Assembly: GCF_040536835.1 (NCBI RefSeq)
Contig: NZ_CP159578.1
Location: 620,001 to 684,000 of the forward strand
Direction of reading: 5' to 3'
DNA from: Salinicola endophyticus
GTDB lineage: Bacteria; Pseudomonadota; Gammaproteobacteria; Pseudomonadales; Halomonadaceae
DNA: 64,000 nucleotides
Part shown: piece by piece, positions 25,433 to 35,300 of the stretch
Position numbering within the stretch: the stretch's first letter is position 1
Layout of the letters: each line of letters opens with the position of its first letter
Notes under the pieces: generated by a model
The model's input: the letters and a program-made list of their open reading frames with translations, nothing else
The model's database searches: none
What the model was told of the DNA's origin: nothing
Program-made: the position numbers and the translations under genes

Positions 25433-26505
25433 GATGCGGCCTCGCTGACGGCGCTGTCGCCCTCGATACCCATCACTCCGGGCATGCCCACTTCGGCGAT
25501 CAGACGTCCGTCGCGGTCCACCACCGGCAGCGCGGTCACCCGGTACCACACCATGCGCGACAGCGCCTCCTTCATGCTCATCTCCGGGGTAGCGATCCAC
25601 TCGGGCTTGACCCGGGTGATGGCGTCGGCGTCATCCAGCCGCGCGCCGGCCAGGGCGCTGGGGCGGCCCTCGGCGTCGACCAGCCAGGCGTGCTCGTCGA
25701 GACGCTCCAGGCCGGTCTCCGGCGCCAGCCGGGCGCGGCGCTGGTACTGGTGCACGAAGCGTCGCGACAGCAGCTTGAGGCCGAGATCGGCCTGGCCGAT
25801 GAATTCGCGCACGAAGTCATCGGCGGGCTTTACCAGCATCTCGATGGGGCGGTCGTACTGCACCAGGCGGCCGCCGTTGAGCAGGGCAACGCGCGTGGCC
25901 AGGGCCAGCGCTTCGTCCATGTCATGGGTGACGAAGACGATGGTCTTGCCGGTCTGGGCGTGGACGCGCTTCATCTCCGCCTGCAGCGTCTCGCGGGTGA
26001 GCGGGTCGACCGCGCCGAACGGCTCGTCCATCAGCAGCACCTCGGGGTCGGCGGCGAGCGCCCGCGCCACGCCGACCCGCTGTGCCTGGCCGCCGGAGAG
26101 CTGGTGCGGGTACTTGTCGCGGAACTCGGCCGGGTCGAGTTGAAACAGCGTCATCAGCTCGTCGACGCGGTCATCGATGCGCGCCTTGGGCCACTTGAGC
26201 AGTTGCGGCACGGTGGCCACATTGCGCGCCACGCTCCAGTGCGGGAACAGCCCGGTGGACTGGATGGCGTAGCCGATCCGCCGCCGCAGCTGCTCAACGG
26301 GCAGTTGGGTGACGTCGTCACCGTTGATCAGGATGCGCCCCTCGCTCAGCGGGATCAGGCGGTTGATCATCTTCAGCGTGGTCGACTTGCCGCAGCCCGA
26401 GGGCCCGATCAGCACGCCGAATTCGCCGCTCTCGAGCGTCAGCGAGACGTCGTCGACCACCCGCTTGCCGGCGTAGGTCTTGGTCAGCCCTTGCAGTTCG
26501 ATCAT
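25429..26505 (-). CDS. yehX: Osmoprotectant ABC importer, ATPase YehX
   Basis: 358 residues. The nucleotide-binding domain has Walker A GPSGCGKS (34-41), Q-loop QSTGLFPH, signature LSGGQAQR, Walker B VLLMDEP and the H-loop THD. Residues about 235-355 form a C-terminal regulatory region with a CBS-like segment ([20 protein letters not shown]), as in OpuA/ProV-type ATPases, where CBS modules sense ionic strength. The start lies 14 bases after the yehY stop. Confidence 0.92.
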   Translation of the reverse strand: MIELQGLTKTYAGKRVVDDVSLTLESGEFGVLIGPSGCGKSTTLKMINRLIPLSEGRILINGDDVTQLPVEQLRRRIGYAIQSTGLFPHWSVARNVATVPQLLKWPKARIDDRVDELMTLFQLDPAEFRDKYPHQLSGGQAQRVGVARALAADPEVLLMDEPFGAVDPLTRETLQAEMKRVHAQTGKTIVFVTHDMDEALALATRVALLNGGRLVQYDRPIEMLVKPADDFVREFIGQADLGLKLLSRRFVHQYQRRARLAPETGLERLDEHAWLVDAEGRPSALAGARLDDADAITRVKPEWIATPEMSMKEALSRMVWYRVTALPVVDRDGRLIAEVGMPGVMGIEGDSAVSEAAS

Positions 26506-26519
26506 GGGGTTCCCCCGGG

Positions 26520-27707
26520 TCAACGGGTGCCGGGCGGGCGGCTCGCGGCCACCAGCAGTTGCAGAAGGAAATCGGCGATCACCGCCAGCACGATGGTGGG
26601 GATGGCGCCGAGCAGGACCAGGTCGATGGCGTACTGCCCCAGGCCCTGGAAGATGAAGGCGCCGAAGCCGCCGGCGCCGATCAGCGCCGCCACCACGGTG
26701 AGCCCGATCGCCTGCACGGTGACGATGCGCAGCCCAGAAAGGATCACCGGCAGCGCCAGCGGCAGCTCCACCCGCCACAGGATCTGGCGCGAGGTCATGC
26801 CCATGCCGCGGGCCGCCTCCAGCGTCGTCGCCGGTACCCCGGTGAGGCCGGCGTAAGTGTTGCGCACCACCGGCAGCAGCGAGTAGAGCACCAGCGCGAT
26901 GATCGCCGGTGCCACCCCGATACCGCTGACCCCCAGCTCGCCCAGCCACGGCACCGCGCGGGCCAGCGCCGCCAGGGGCGCGATCAGCAGCCCGAACACC
27001 GCGATCGAGGGCAGCGTCTGGAACACGTTGAGCACGCTGAACAGGCCATCGCGCCAGCGCCGGCTGCGAGCCGCCACGAGCCCCAGCGGCAGCCCCAGCG
27101 CCAGCGCCGGTAGCAGCGCCCCGCCGACCAGGGCGAGATGGCGCAGGCCCTGGGCGACGAAGATGTCACGCTGATTGGCGAATTCACGCATCAACGACAG
27201 CGGGGCGAGCAGGTCGCTGGCCAGGCAGGCGCCGATCAGGCCCAGCGCCAGCAGCGCGAACAGTGCCCGCGGCAGCAGCGCCAGGCGCAGGCGCTGCAGC
27301 GCATCCACGGCGATCAGCGCTGCCGCCAACAGCAGCAGCCAGAAGGCGCCGCCTTGGGAGACCCGGGCGGCGGGGGAGGCTTCGGCTAGGGCGCGCTGGG
27401 CATAGTCGCCGAGGGCGAACAGCGCCAGCCCCAGCAACGGCAGCGTCAGCGCCAGCCCCAACCAACAGGTGGTACGCGACGCCAGCCCCCGCGCCAGCGC
27501 GGCCAGCAACAGCCCCGCCGCGATCAGGCCCAGTGCACCGAGCTGCCAGCTGGATAGCGCCTGCCACAGCATCACTGGCTGGCCCGAGACCAGCCGGTTG
27601 GGCGAGAGCGTCGCGAACGGCAGCAGCGCCACGCCCACGGCCGCGGCCAGCCATAGCGTCAGCAGTACCCGGTTGCCGATCACCCGCGGGGCGTGCTCAT
27701 GCGGCAT
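26520..27707 (-). CDS. yehY: Osmoprotectant ABC importer, long permease YehY
   Basis: 395 residues, longer than the usual 220-250 for this class and matching YehY (385 in E. coli). About four extra N-terminal helices (1-160) precede the conserved permease part, which includes NVFQTLPSIAVFGLL and the coupling loop [21 protein letters not shown]. That loop is almost the same as in YehW, so the two permeases form a heterodimer over two YehX subunits. Seven bases separate it from yehZ. Confidence 0.9.
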   Translation of the reverse strand: MPHEHAPRVIGNRVLLTLWLAAAVGVALLPFATLSPNRLVSGQPVMLWQALSSWQLGALGLIAAGLLLAALARGLASRTTCWLGLALTLPLLGLALFALGDYAQRALAEASPAARVSQGGAFWLLLLAAALIAVDALQRLRLALLPRALFALLALGLIGACLASDLLAPLSLMREFANQRDIFVAQGLRHLALVGGALLPALALGLPLGLVAARSRRWRDGLFSVLNVFQTLPSIAVFGLLIAPLAALARAVPWLGELGVSGIGVAPAIIALVLYSLLPVVRNTYAGLTGVPATTLEAARGMGMTSRQILWRVELPLALPVILSGLRIVTVQAIGLTVVAALIGAGGFGAFIFQGLGQYAIDLVLLGAIPTIVLAVIADFLLQLLVAASRPPGTR

Positions 27708-27714
27708 GCCGTGG

Positions 27715-28635
27715 TCAGTCCAGGAGGCCCTGCTGGCTCAGATAGTCGTGCGCTACCTGCTTGGCCGGCAGCCCATCCACCTGGATCTTGCCGTTGAGGC
27801 GCTGCAGGGTCTCGCGATCGAGAGATTCGAACACCGGCTCGAGCAGCTCGGCGATCTGCGGATGCGCCTCGAGCACTGCTTCGCGCACCACCGGCGCCGG
27901 GGCGTAGACCATCTGCACCCCCTTGGGGTCGTCCATCACCTTGAGCTGGGCGGCGTCGATGGCGCCATCGGTGCCGTAGACCATGGCAGCGTTGGTGCCG
28001 CTGGTGCCCTCGGCGGCGGCGCGGATGGTCGCCGCGGTATTGCCGCCGGATAGAACCAGCAGCTGATCTTCGTCGAGGGTGAAGTCATAGGCGCGCTGGA
28101 AGCTGGGCAGCGCCGCGTCGCTCTCGACGAACTCCGCCGAGGCGGCCAGCTTGACCTCGCCACCGTTGTCCACCCAGCGCCCGAAGTCGGCCATGCTGCT
28201 GAGATCGTTGGCATCGGCGACGTTCTGGCGCACGGCGATCGCCCAGGTGTTGTTGGCGGGGGCCGGGGTCAGCCACGCCAGCTGGTGCTGCTCGAGGTCC
28301 ATCTTGCGGATCTTGGCGTAGCCCTCGGCAGCGTTCTTCCACGCCGGGTCGTCGGTGGTATCGGTGAAGAAAGCGCCGTTGCCGGTGTACTCGGGGTAGA
28401 GGTCGATATCGCCGGAGAGCAGCGCCTGGCGCACGATATTGGTCGGCCCCAGCTGCAGGCGGCTCTCCACCGGCAGGTTGGCGCGCTCGAGCACCTCGAC
28501 GATCATGTTGCCGAGCAGCGAGCCCTCGGTATCGATCTTGGAGGCGACGCGGATCGGCGCGTCGGCGGCCTGGACGGTACCGATAGCGGCCGTGAGGGTG
28601 GCGGCGGCGAGGCCGATGGCGAGTAGCTTGCGCAT
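27715..28635 (-). CDS. osmF: Osmoprotectant ABC importer, periplasmic binding protein OsmF (YehZ)
   Basis: 306 residues with a cleavable signal (MRKLLAIGLAAATLTAAIGTVQA, cut near 23). The mature protein begins DAPIRVASKIDTEGSLLGNM and contains LSGDIDLYPEYTGNG, which is typical of the OpuAC/OsmF glycine-betaine and choline-binding family. First gene of the operon. AGGGATGAC lies before the ATG. The upstream gap holds three 12-bp tandem repeats. Confidence 0.92.
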   Translation of the reverse strand: MRKLLAIGLAAATLTAAIGTVQAADAPIRVASKIDTEGSLLGNMIVEVLERANLPVESRLQLGPTNIVRQALLSGDIDLYPEYTGNGAFFTDTTDDPAWKNAAEGYAKIRKMDLEQHQLAWLTPAPANNTWAIAVRQNVADANDLSSMADFGRWVDNGGEVKLAASAEFVESDAALPSFQRAYDFTLDEDQLLVLSGGNTAATIRAAAEGTSGTNAAMVYGTDGAIDAAQLKVMDDPKGVQMVYAPAPVVREAVLEAHPQIAELLEPVFESLDRETLQRLNGKIQVDGLPAKQVAHDYLSQQGLLD

Positions 28636-28676
28636 GATGTCATCCCTGGCTGGGCGGCCGTGGCGGCACGCCGATA

Positions 28677-28712
28677 TTGTCGGCGACGTTGTCGATATCG
28701 TTGTCGATGGAT
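28677..28712. repeat. Three 12-bp tandem repeats upstream of osmF
   Basis: Units beginning TTGTCG occur at 28677, 28689 and 28701, spaced exactly 12 bases: TTGTCGGCGACG, TTGTCGATATCG, TTGTCGATGGAT. They lie 42-77 bases upstream of the osmF start codon and opposite the I78-type lipoprotein gene, in the divergent control region. Confidence 0.6.
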
Positions 28713-28827
28713 GCGGGGCATACCGCTCCATGTATCAGCAGAGTCTAGCGGGCCGACCGCCGAGCGACCAATCGCTGTTCTCCAGCGTCGCAGGTGCTAA
28801 TCTGGAGCCGACCAAGGAGGCTTTCCC

Positions 28828-29166
28828 ATGTACAAGGAGATGTCGATGAAGATTCCCGCCACCACCCTGCTGCTCGGCAGCCTGTTTCTGGCAGGCTGTA
28901 GCACCGCGCCGGCACCGGACGAGGCACCGCCCCCGCCGCCGATGATGGAGCCGCTGCCCGCGGATAGCTGTGGGGCGCAGGCGGTCGGCAGCATGAACGG
29001 TCAGATTCTCGACGAGACCACCCGTCGCTGGATCGAGGATCGCTCGCGTGCCGACGAGATCCGCGTGATCCAGCCGGACGAGCAGGTCACCATGGATCAT
29101 CGCCCCGGGCGGCTGGATATCCGGGTCGACGACCAGCGCCGGATTCTGTCCCTCGCCTGCGGTTGA
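28828..29166 (+). CDS. Peptidase inhibitor I78-family lipoprotein
   Basis: 112 residues. Signal ending LFLAGC gives a lipoprotein, followed by a Pro-rich linker (APPPPPMMEP). The I78 core then follows: CGAQAVGSMNGQ, DEIRVIQPDEQVTMDHRPGRLDIRVDD and a terminal ACG, with the two Cys that normally form a disulfide. I78 proteins are potato-inhibitor-I-like serine protease inhibitors, here probably guarding the envelope. Two starts are possible: ATG 28828 (AAGGAGG upstream) and ATG 28846 (AAGGAG upstream); the first is used. Confidence 0.85.
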   Translation: MYKEMSMKIPATTLLLGSLFLAGCSTAPAPDEAPPPPPMMEPLPADSCGAQAVGSMNGQILDETTRRWIEDRSRADEIRVIQPDEQVTMDHRPGRLDIRVDDQRRILSLACG

Positions 29167-29285
29167 GGCAGTCGCCCAACCGAGATGTCAGGCGGTATCG
29201 GCGCTCGTGGACGAGCGGCAGCGCGCGTTCTGGCGTATGATCCGCGCCTTCACGAGACGAGATAACCCGACAAGGAACCTTCGCC

Positions 29286-29825
29286 ATGCTGCAGGACTCC
29301 CCCCAGGTATATGGCTCGGCGACCCGCTTTCTGCACTGGGCCGTGGCCGCGCTGGTGATCGTTCAGCTCACCGGCGTGTTCCTGCACGAAGTGTGGGACG
29401 GCAACGCCTTCAGTCAGCTGATCCTGCCCTGGCACACCAGCATCGGTGTCAGCGTGCTCGCACTGATGGCGATCCGCACGCTGTGGGCGCTGTCCCAGCT
29501 CGGCCATCGCCCGTTGCATGAAGGCAGCCTGCAGCGGCTGGCGGTATGGGCGCACGTGCTGATGTATGCGCTGCTGATCATGATGCCGCTCTCCGGCGTG
29601 CTCATGACCTGGGGCTCCGGTTACGGCGTACACGCCTTCGGCAGCGTGCTGGTGCCTGGCGCCGACGTGCCCTGGGCGGCGTCGCTGGGCATGGTCCACG
29701 AGCCGATCGCCTGGTTGATCACGCTGATGATCCTGGGGCATGTGGCGATGGCGATGCATCACCATTTCGGGCGTCGCGACGATACCCTGAAGCGCATGGT
29801 CGGGCGCCCCGGCGGCCCGCAATAA
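29286..29825 (+). CDS. Cytochrome b561 family protein
   Basis: 179 residues with four membrane helices. Candidate heme-ligating His are in TRFLHWAV, LPWHTSIG, VWAHVLMY and LGHVAMAMHHHF, the pattern of bacterial di-heme cytochromes b561. These move electrons between quinol and periplasmic acceptors or superoxide. AAGGAACC precedes the ATG. A near-perfect hairpin follows the stop. Confidence 0.93.
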   Translation: MLQDSPQVYGSATRFLHWAVAALVIVQLTGVFLHEVWDGNAFSQLILPWHTSIGVSVLALMAIRTLWALSQLGHRPLHEGSLQRLAVWAHVLMYALLIMMPLSGVLMTWGSGYGVHAFGSVLVPGADVPWAASLGMVHEPIAWLITLMILGHVAMAMHHHFGRRDDTLKRMVGRPGGPQ

Positions 29826-29863
29826 GCCGCTTCATCTGCCAATAGCCTGACTCTTCCGCTGCT

Positions 29864-29890
29864 GTCGAAGGCGCTGCGTGCGCCCTCGAC
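29864..29890. terminator. Bidirectional hairpin between convergent genes
   Basis: GTCGAAGGCGC (29864-29874) pairs with GCGCCCTCGAC (29880-29890) with one A-C mismatch and a 5-base loop. It lies between cytochrome b561 and the convergent voltage-sensor-like gene. No long T-run. Confidence 0.5.
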
Positions 29891-29950
29891 GGCGGCCCTT
29901 CGCCCCCTCTCCCGTGGTAGCGATCTTGCCGACCTGGGCTGGTGGCGTAC

Positions 29951-31027
29951 CTAGCGCTGCTCGCCGGCAGCCTGGCGTGCGGCGTCGCGCTCGCGGATGG
30001 TGCGCTCCGGGTCCATCTCGAGTTTCCAGCGCTGCACCGCGACCTGCTGCTTGAGCAGCTCGAGCACGTCGATCAGCACCTGCTGGGTGACCTGATCGGT
30101 GGTCTTGTCGACGCGTAGCCAGGCGTCGATACCGCTGCCGACCAGATCGGCCAGCAGCGAGTGGAAGTGCGGCGAGCGCAGGCCGTCGATCGCCTCGTGG
30201 ACTACCCGGTTGGCGATATCGTCGAGGCTGCGTTCGAGCCCCTCGGCCACGGCATCGCCCATGGGCAGACGCTTGAGCCGACGCAGTTCGGCATTCTCTT
30301 CCAGGGTGCGCGCGACCAGCGCCGAGACGTAGCGGTGGACCTGACGATGGTTCTCGGCGTAGCTCTTGTCGATGGTACGCTCCAGGCGTGCCGCTATCTC
30401 GCTCACCAGGGCCGCCTTGCGTGGCTGGATCACCTCCTCGGAGACGCGCCGGGTGAGGTGTTCGCTCTGGGCGATCTCGTGCTGGATATCCCCCAGCAAC
30501 TTGATCGCCACGCGGTCGGAGAGCTCCTCCATCACCACCCCATAGTAGGTGCGATAGAAGCGGTAGAGCGGCCAGCGGGTCACGTCGACCACCCCCAGCC
30601 GCTGTAGCCGGATCAGCAGCGAGACCACGCGCAGCACGCGCAGCAGGCGGAAACCGGCGAGCGGGATACAGCCGAGCACGTCGTACCAGTGCACGAAGGG
30701 GTAGAAGAACCAGCGTGCGTAGCGCCGCTGGGCGATGGCGATGGCCCAGCCCAGCAGCACGTCGAGGATGAAAATCGCCACGAAGCACAGATCGATACGG
30801 AAGAAGTGCTCGCGCACATTGACCTGATAGGCGTGGTGGAGCCCCGGGGCCAGCGCTTCGAAGGCTTCGTTGAGCGGCGGGATCAGATAGAGACTATCGA
30901 ATAGCAAAAGGGCCAGGTTGATCGCCACCAGCACCACCACGGCGATGTCCCAGGCCAGCAGCAGGCGTTCGCTGAAGCGGCTGATCGGGCGCTTGGTGGG
31001 TGCGGCGTGGGGCGCGCTTGCGGGCAT
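29951..31027 (-). CDS. Voltage-sensor-domain-like membrane protein without a pore
   Basis: 358 residues. Four helices at about 22-46, 74-100, 104-126 and 127-145. The fourth carries Arg127, Arg130, Arg133, Arg140 and Arg143, the every-third-residue Arg spacing of a voltage-sensor S4. Acidic partners lie in S1 (Asp27), S2 (Asp79, Asp89) and S3 (Asp116). No S5-pore-S6 follows; the remaining 210 residues are soluble and helical, Arg/Glu-rich. Bacterial homologues tend to be labelled ion transporter. It could be a proton channel-like or voltage-regulated protein, but function is not known. Confidence 0.7.
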   Translation of the reverse strand: MPASAPHAAPTKRPISRFSERLLLAWDIAVVVLVAINLALLLFDSLYLIPPLNEAFEALAPGLHHAYQVNVREHFFRIDLCFVAIFILDVLLGWAIAIAQRRYARWFFYPFVHWYDVLGCIPLAGFRLLRVLRVVSLLIRLQRLGVVDVTRWPLYRFYRTYYGVVMEELSDRVAIKLLGDIQHEIAQSEHLTRRVSEEVIQPRKAALVSEIAARLERTIDKSYAENHRQVHRYVSALVARTLEENAELRRLKRLPMGDAVAEGLERSLDDIANRVVHEAIDGLRSPHFHSLLADLVGSGIDAWLRVDKTTDQVTQQVLIDVLELLKQQVAVQRWKLEMDPERTIRERDAARQAAGEQR

Positions 31028-31058
31028 CGGACTTCCTTGTCGGTGCCGCCGTCGGGGC

Positions 31059-31574
31059 TCACACGTCGTGGTGGCCCTGGCGGTAGGCGGTCATGGCGTT
31101 GCGCTCTTCTTCGGCTTCCTGCTTGCGCAGCTTCTTGCGCATCGCGGCCTTCTCGAAGCGTAGCTTCTGCAACGGGGTCTTCAACGCCAGCGGTGGCACC
31201 TCGACCGGATGCCCCGCGCTGTCCACCGCCACCATGGTCAGGTAGCAGCTATTGGTGTGGCGGATCACGCGCTCCTGAATCGATTCGGCCAGCACCTTGA
31301 TGCCGATCTCCATCGACGAGCGGCCGACATGGTTGACCATGGCGAGAAAGGTGACCAGCTCGCCGACATGGATCGGCTGCTTGAACAGCACCTGATCCAC
31401 CGACAGCGTCACCACGTAGCTACCGGAGTAGCGGCTGGCGCAGGCGTAGGCGACTTCGTCGAGCTTCTTGAGGATCGCCCCGCCATGCACCTTGCCACTG
31501 AAGTTGGCCATGTCGGGGGTCATCAGCACGGTCATCGACAGCTCGTGCTGTCGCGGAAAATCGTCGGGCGTCAC
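31059..31574 (-). CDS. Hotdog-fold acyl-CoA thioesterase (YciA/BFIT-like)
   Basis: 171 residues. MTVLMTPDMANFSGKVHGG and ILKKLDEVAYACASRY carry the Asn/His/Gly and Asp residues of the hotdog active site in YciA-type thioesterases, which release CoA from short to long acyl-CoAs. A charged helical tail (about 140-165) follows. GTG at 31574 has GAGGA five bases upstream; an alternative GTG at 31625 would add 17 residues. Neighbouring atoE suggests fatty-acid or acetoacetate metabolism. Confidence 0.88.
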   Translation of the reverse strand: MTPDDFPRQHELSMTVLMTPDMANFSGKVHGGAILKKLDEVAYACASRYSGSYVVTLSVDQVLFKQPIHVGELVTFLAMVNHVGRSSMEIGIKVLAESIQERVIRHTNSCYLTMVAVDSAGHPVEVPPLALKTPLQKLRFEKAAMRKKLRKQEAEEERNAMTAYRQGHHDV

Positions 31575-31677
31575 GGTGTCCTCGGCGTTGTCTGACCCAG
31601 TATTGTCGTGGGCCAGATGTACCACAGATCGGGCGTGACTGCCCGTACTGCCGAGCGCAGTCCTTTTCGAACGGGGT

Positions 31678-32991
31678 CTAGAAGAAGGTCAGACCCAACC
31701 CGATGATCACCCCGGTCACCACCAGCTGGATCAGGCAGAAGCCCATGATGTCCTTGGCGTTGAGCCCGGCGATGGCGAGCACCGGCAGGGCCCAGAACGG
31801 CTGCAGCAGGTTGGTCCAGGCGTCGCCCCAGGCCACGCCCATCGCCACCCGCGCCACGTCGGCGCCCAGCGCCTGGGCCGCGGGCAGCATCACTGGCGCC
31901 TGCACCGCCCACTGGCCACCGCCGGAGGGCACGAACAGGTTGACCACGCCGGCGCTGATGAACGACCAGAAGGGCAGGGTGTCGGCGCTGGCGATGGCGA
32001 CGAACAGCTCGGAGAGCGACTGCGCCAGCCCCGAGCCCATCATGATGCCCATGATGCCGGCATAGAAGGGGAACTGGATGACGATGCCGGCACCGCCCTT
32101 GATCGCCTCCTGGAGACTCATCAGCAGGCTGCGCGGGGTGCGGTGCAGCACGATCGCCAGCGACAGGAACAGGAAATTGACGCTGTTGAGGTTGAGCCCG
32201 CCGCCGGCGAAGACGAAGTAGTGGAAGAGGTAGGCCAGCCCCGGAATACCCACCAGCCACGACAGCAAAGTGCTGTTCTCGAGCCGGTCGGCAGGGCGCG
32301 TGGTGTCCGTCGGCCGCGCGCTGTCGGGCTCGGCGAGCTGGGACGGCTCGACATAGACGCTCTCTTGCTCGTCCGGCAGCATCCAGCGGTTGATCAGCGG
32401 CATGACCACGAACAGGATCCCGACGATCAGCAGGTTGTAGAGCGAGAAGATCGTCTGCGAGGTGGGGATGATACCGATCTGGGCCTCGCTGAAGTGGCCC
32501 GGGGTGGCGATGGTGAGCGGAATCGAGCCCGCCAGGCCGCCGTGCCAGACGACGAAGCCGGAGTAGGCGCTGGCGATCAGCAGGCGGTAGTCGACCCGTA
32601 TCCGGCGCGCCAGCGCCTTGGCGAACAGCGCCCCGATCACCAGCCCGAAGCCCCAGTTGATCCAGCTCGCGGCAAGCGACACCAGGGTCACCAGCACGAT
32701 CGCACCGCCGGGGGAGCGGGCCAGGCCGGCGAGGGCGTCGAGCAGGCGCTTGACCGGTGGTGAGCTCGCCAGCATGAAGCCGGTGACCAGCACCAGCAGC
32801 ATCTGCATCGAGAACGCCAGCAGCCCCCAGAAGCCGTCGCCCCAGTAGCGCATCACCGCCAGCGGTGACTGCTGCTCGAACAGCATCGCCGCCAGCGCGG
32901 CGACCAGCGTCAGCAGCAGTACGAAGATATAGGGATCGGGCAGGTAGCGCTCGACCAGTTTGACCGCGGGGCGGGAGAGTTTCTGCAGCAT
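31678..32991 (-). CDS. atoE: Short-chain fatty acid transporter AtoE
   Basis: 437 residues and about 11-12 membrane helices. The start LVERYLPDPYIFVLLLT, SWINWGFGLVIGALFAKA, GFVVWHGGLAGSIPLT and SAGVVNLFVPSGGGQWAVQ match the AtoE family, which takes up acetoacetate and short-chain fatty acids. No atoDAB genes are adjacent. The gap to the thioesterase gene downstream is about 100 bases. Confidence 0.92.
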   Translation of the reverse strand: MLQKLSRPAVKLVERYLPDPYIFVLLLTLVAALAAMLFEQQSPLAVMRYWGDGFWGLLAFSMQMLLVLVTGFMLASSPPVKRLLDALAGLARSPGGAIVLVTLVSLAASWINWGFGLVIGALFAKALARRIRVDYRLLIASAYSGFVVWHGGLAGSIPLTIATPGHFSEAQIGIIPTSQTIFSLYNLLIVGILFVVMPLINRWMLPDEQESVYVEPSQLAEPDSARPTDTTRPADRLENSTLLSWLVGIPGLAYLFHYFVFAGGGLNLNSVNFLFLSLAIVLHRTPRSLLMSLQEAIKGGAGIVIQFPFYAGIMGIMMGSGLAQSLSELFVAIASADTLPFWSFISAGVVNLFVPSGGGQWAVQAPVMLPAAQALGADVARVAMGVAWGDAWTNLLQPFWALPVLAIAGLNAKDIMGFCLIQLVVTGVIIGLGLTFF

Positions 32992-33068
32992 GGTGGCGGG
33001 GCTCGCTGTTGTTTTAAGCGCAGCCTAGCGCATTCTCCCTGTCGCGATTAGTCAACCTTGGTCGACGG

Positions 33069-34442
33069 CTAGCTGACTGATTCCTCGGCACTTTCTGCGC
33101 TCTTGGGATTTCCGGCGACGGCGCACCAGCGTGTGCGCCGGTAGTGCACATAGCAGGCGCCGAGGGTGGCCGAGCGCACCAGCGTGAACACCAGGAACGC
33201 AAACCACAGGCCATGGTTGCCGAAGCCCTGGGTCAGCCACCACGTCGGCAGGTAGACGGCCAGTCCCAGCCATACCGAGTTGCGCATGGCACGGCTCTCG
33301 GTGGCGCCGATGAAGACCCCGTCGAGCAGATAGCTCCACACCGCCAGCAACGGCATGGCGATCATCCACGGCAGGAAGTCGCTGGCGGTGGCGCGTACCT
33401 CCGGCAGGTCGGTGAGCTGCGCGACCAGCCAGTCGCCGCCGAGGGCGAACAGCGCCATCGCCGCCCCCGCCACCAGCAGCGAGAGCTTGCCCGCGGCGCG
33501 CACTGCGTCGCCGAAGTCATCCCAGGCGCGCCGGCCCACCGAGCGGCCGGTGAGTGCCTCGGCGGCGTTGGCGAAGCCGTCCAGGGCGAAGGAGGTGAGC
33601 ATGATGAACTGCAACAGCACCGCGTTCGCCGCCAGGGTGGTATCGCCGAAGTTGGCCCCCTGAGCGGTGAAGAACGCCTGCGCGAACAACAGCCCCAGGG
33701 TGCGCACGAAGAGGTGCTGGTTGACCCGGATCAGCGCGGCGTAGTGTGCCCACACCCGCAGCGCCTGGCGCGACAGCGAGCCGCCGAGCTGGCGGCAGTG
33801 CACCGCGACCCGCCACAGGCCGAACGCCAGGGCGGCGTAGTCGGCGAGCAGCGAGGCCCAGGCGACGCCATCGCTGGCCAGCCCGAAGCCGACCACGAAC
33901 AGCAGATCGAGCACGATGTTGACGCCGTTGGTCAGCAGCAGTATCGCCAGAGTGATACGCGTCTTCTGCTGGCCGATGAACCAGCCCAGGATGGCGTAGT
34001 TGGCGAGCACCGCCGGGGCCGAGAAGATGCGGATATGGGCGTAGTCGGCGGCCAGCTGCATGGCCGCCTCGCTGCCGTCGAGCAGCCACAGCCCGCCGGC
34101 GATCAGCGGACGCGAGAAGAGGATCAGCGCCACCCCGATCACCGTCGCCATCACCAGCGACTGGGCCAGCAGCAGACGCACGTCGCTGTCGTTCTCGCGG
34201 CCCACCGCCTGCGAGGTCAGGCCGGTGGTACCCATGCGCAGGAAGCCGAAGCCCCAGTAGAGGAAACTGAACAGCGTGGCGCCGAGGGTCACCGCGGCGA
34301 GATAGCGCGAATCCGGCAGATGGCCGACCACGGCGGTATCTACCAGCCCCAGCAGGGGCACGGTGATATTGGAGAGAATGATCGGCCACGCCAGCGTCCA
34401 GACGTGACGGGTGGAGTAGCGGGGGGTGTCCTGGCTGGCCAC
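33069..34442 (-). CDS. dinF: MATE-family efflux transporter DinF
   Basis: 457 residues, 12 predicted helices. WPIILSNITVPLLGLVDTAVVGHL at the first helix and MGTTGLTSQAVGRENDSD belong to the DinF branch of MATE exporters (Na+ or H+ coupled, export of cationic drugs). GTG 34442 is chosen because AAGGAA lies upstream; a longer ATG start at 34490 is possible but adds only a Ser/Pro-rich extension. No LexA box was noted upstream, unlike E. coli dinF. Confidence 0.87.
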   Translation of the reverse strand: MASQDTPRYSTRHVWTLAWPIILSNITVPLLGLVDTAVVGHLPDSRYLAAVTLGATLFSFLYWGFGFLRMGTTGLTSQAVGRENDSDVRLLLAQSLVMATVIGVALILFSRPLIAGGLWLLDGSEAAMQLAADYAHIRIFSAPAVLANYAILGWFIGQQKTRITLAILLLTNGVNIVLDLLFVVGFGLASDGVAWASLLADYAALAFGLWRVAVHCRQLGGSLSRQALRVWAHYAALIRVNQHLFVRTLGLLFAQAFFTAQGANFGDTTLAANAVLLQFIMLTSFALDGFANAAEALTGRSVGRRAWDDFGDAVRAAGKLSLLVAGAAMALFALGGDWLVAQLTDLPEVRATASDFLPWMIAMPLLAVWSYLLDGVFIGATESRAMRNSVWLGLAVYLPTWWLTQGFGNHGLWFAFLVFTLVRSATLGACYVHYRRTRWCAVAGNPKSAESAEESVS

Positions 34443-34500
34443 GGTATTCCTTACAGGCGGGGAAGACGAGTGCGCTGGTGCAGCAGCCACCGCGACCCGC

Positions 34501-35284
<784 letters not shown>

Positions 35285-35300
35285 TTATCGCTCGCTTGCG

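Noticed and set aside
23750..26143. 797-residue plus-strand open frame
   Set aside because: Covers LysR in another frame and then runs antisense to yehW and yehX; no domain is recognisable.
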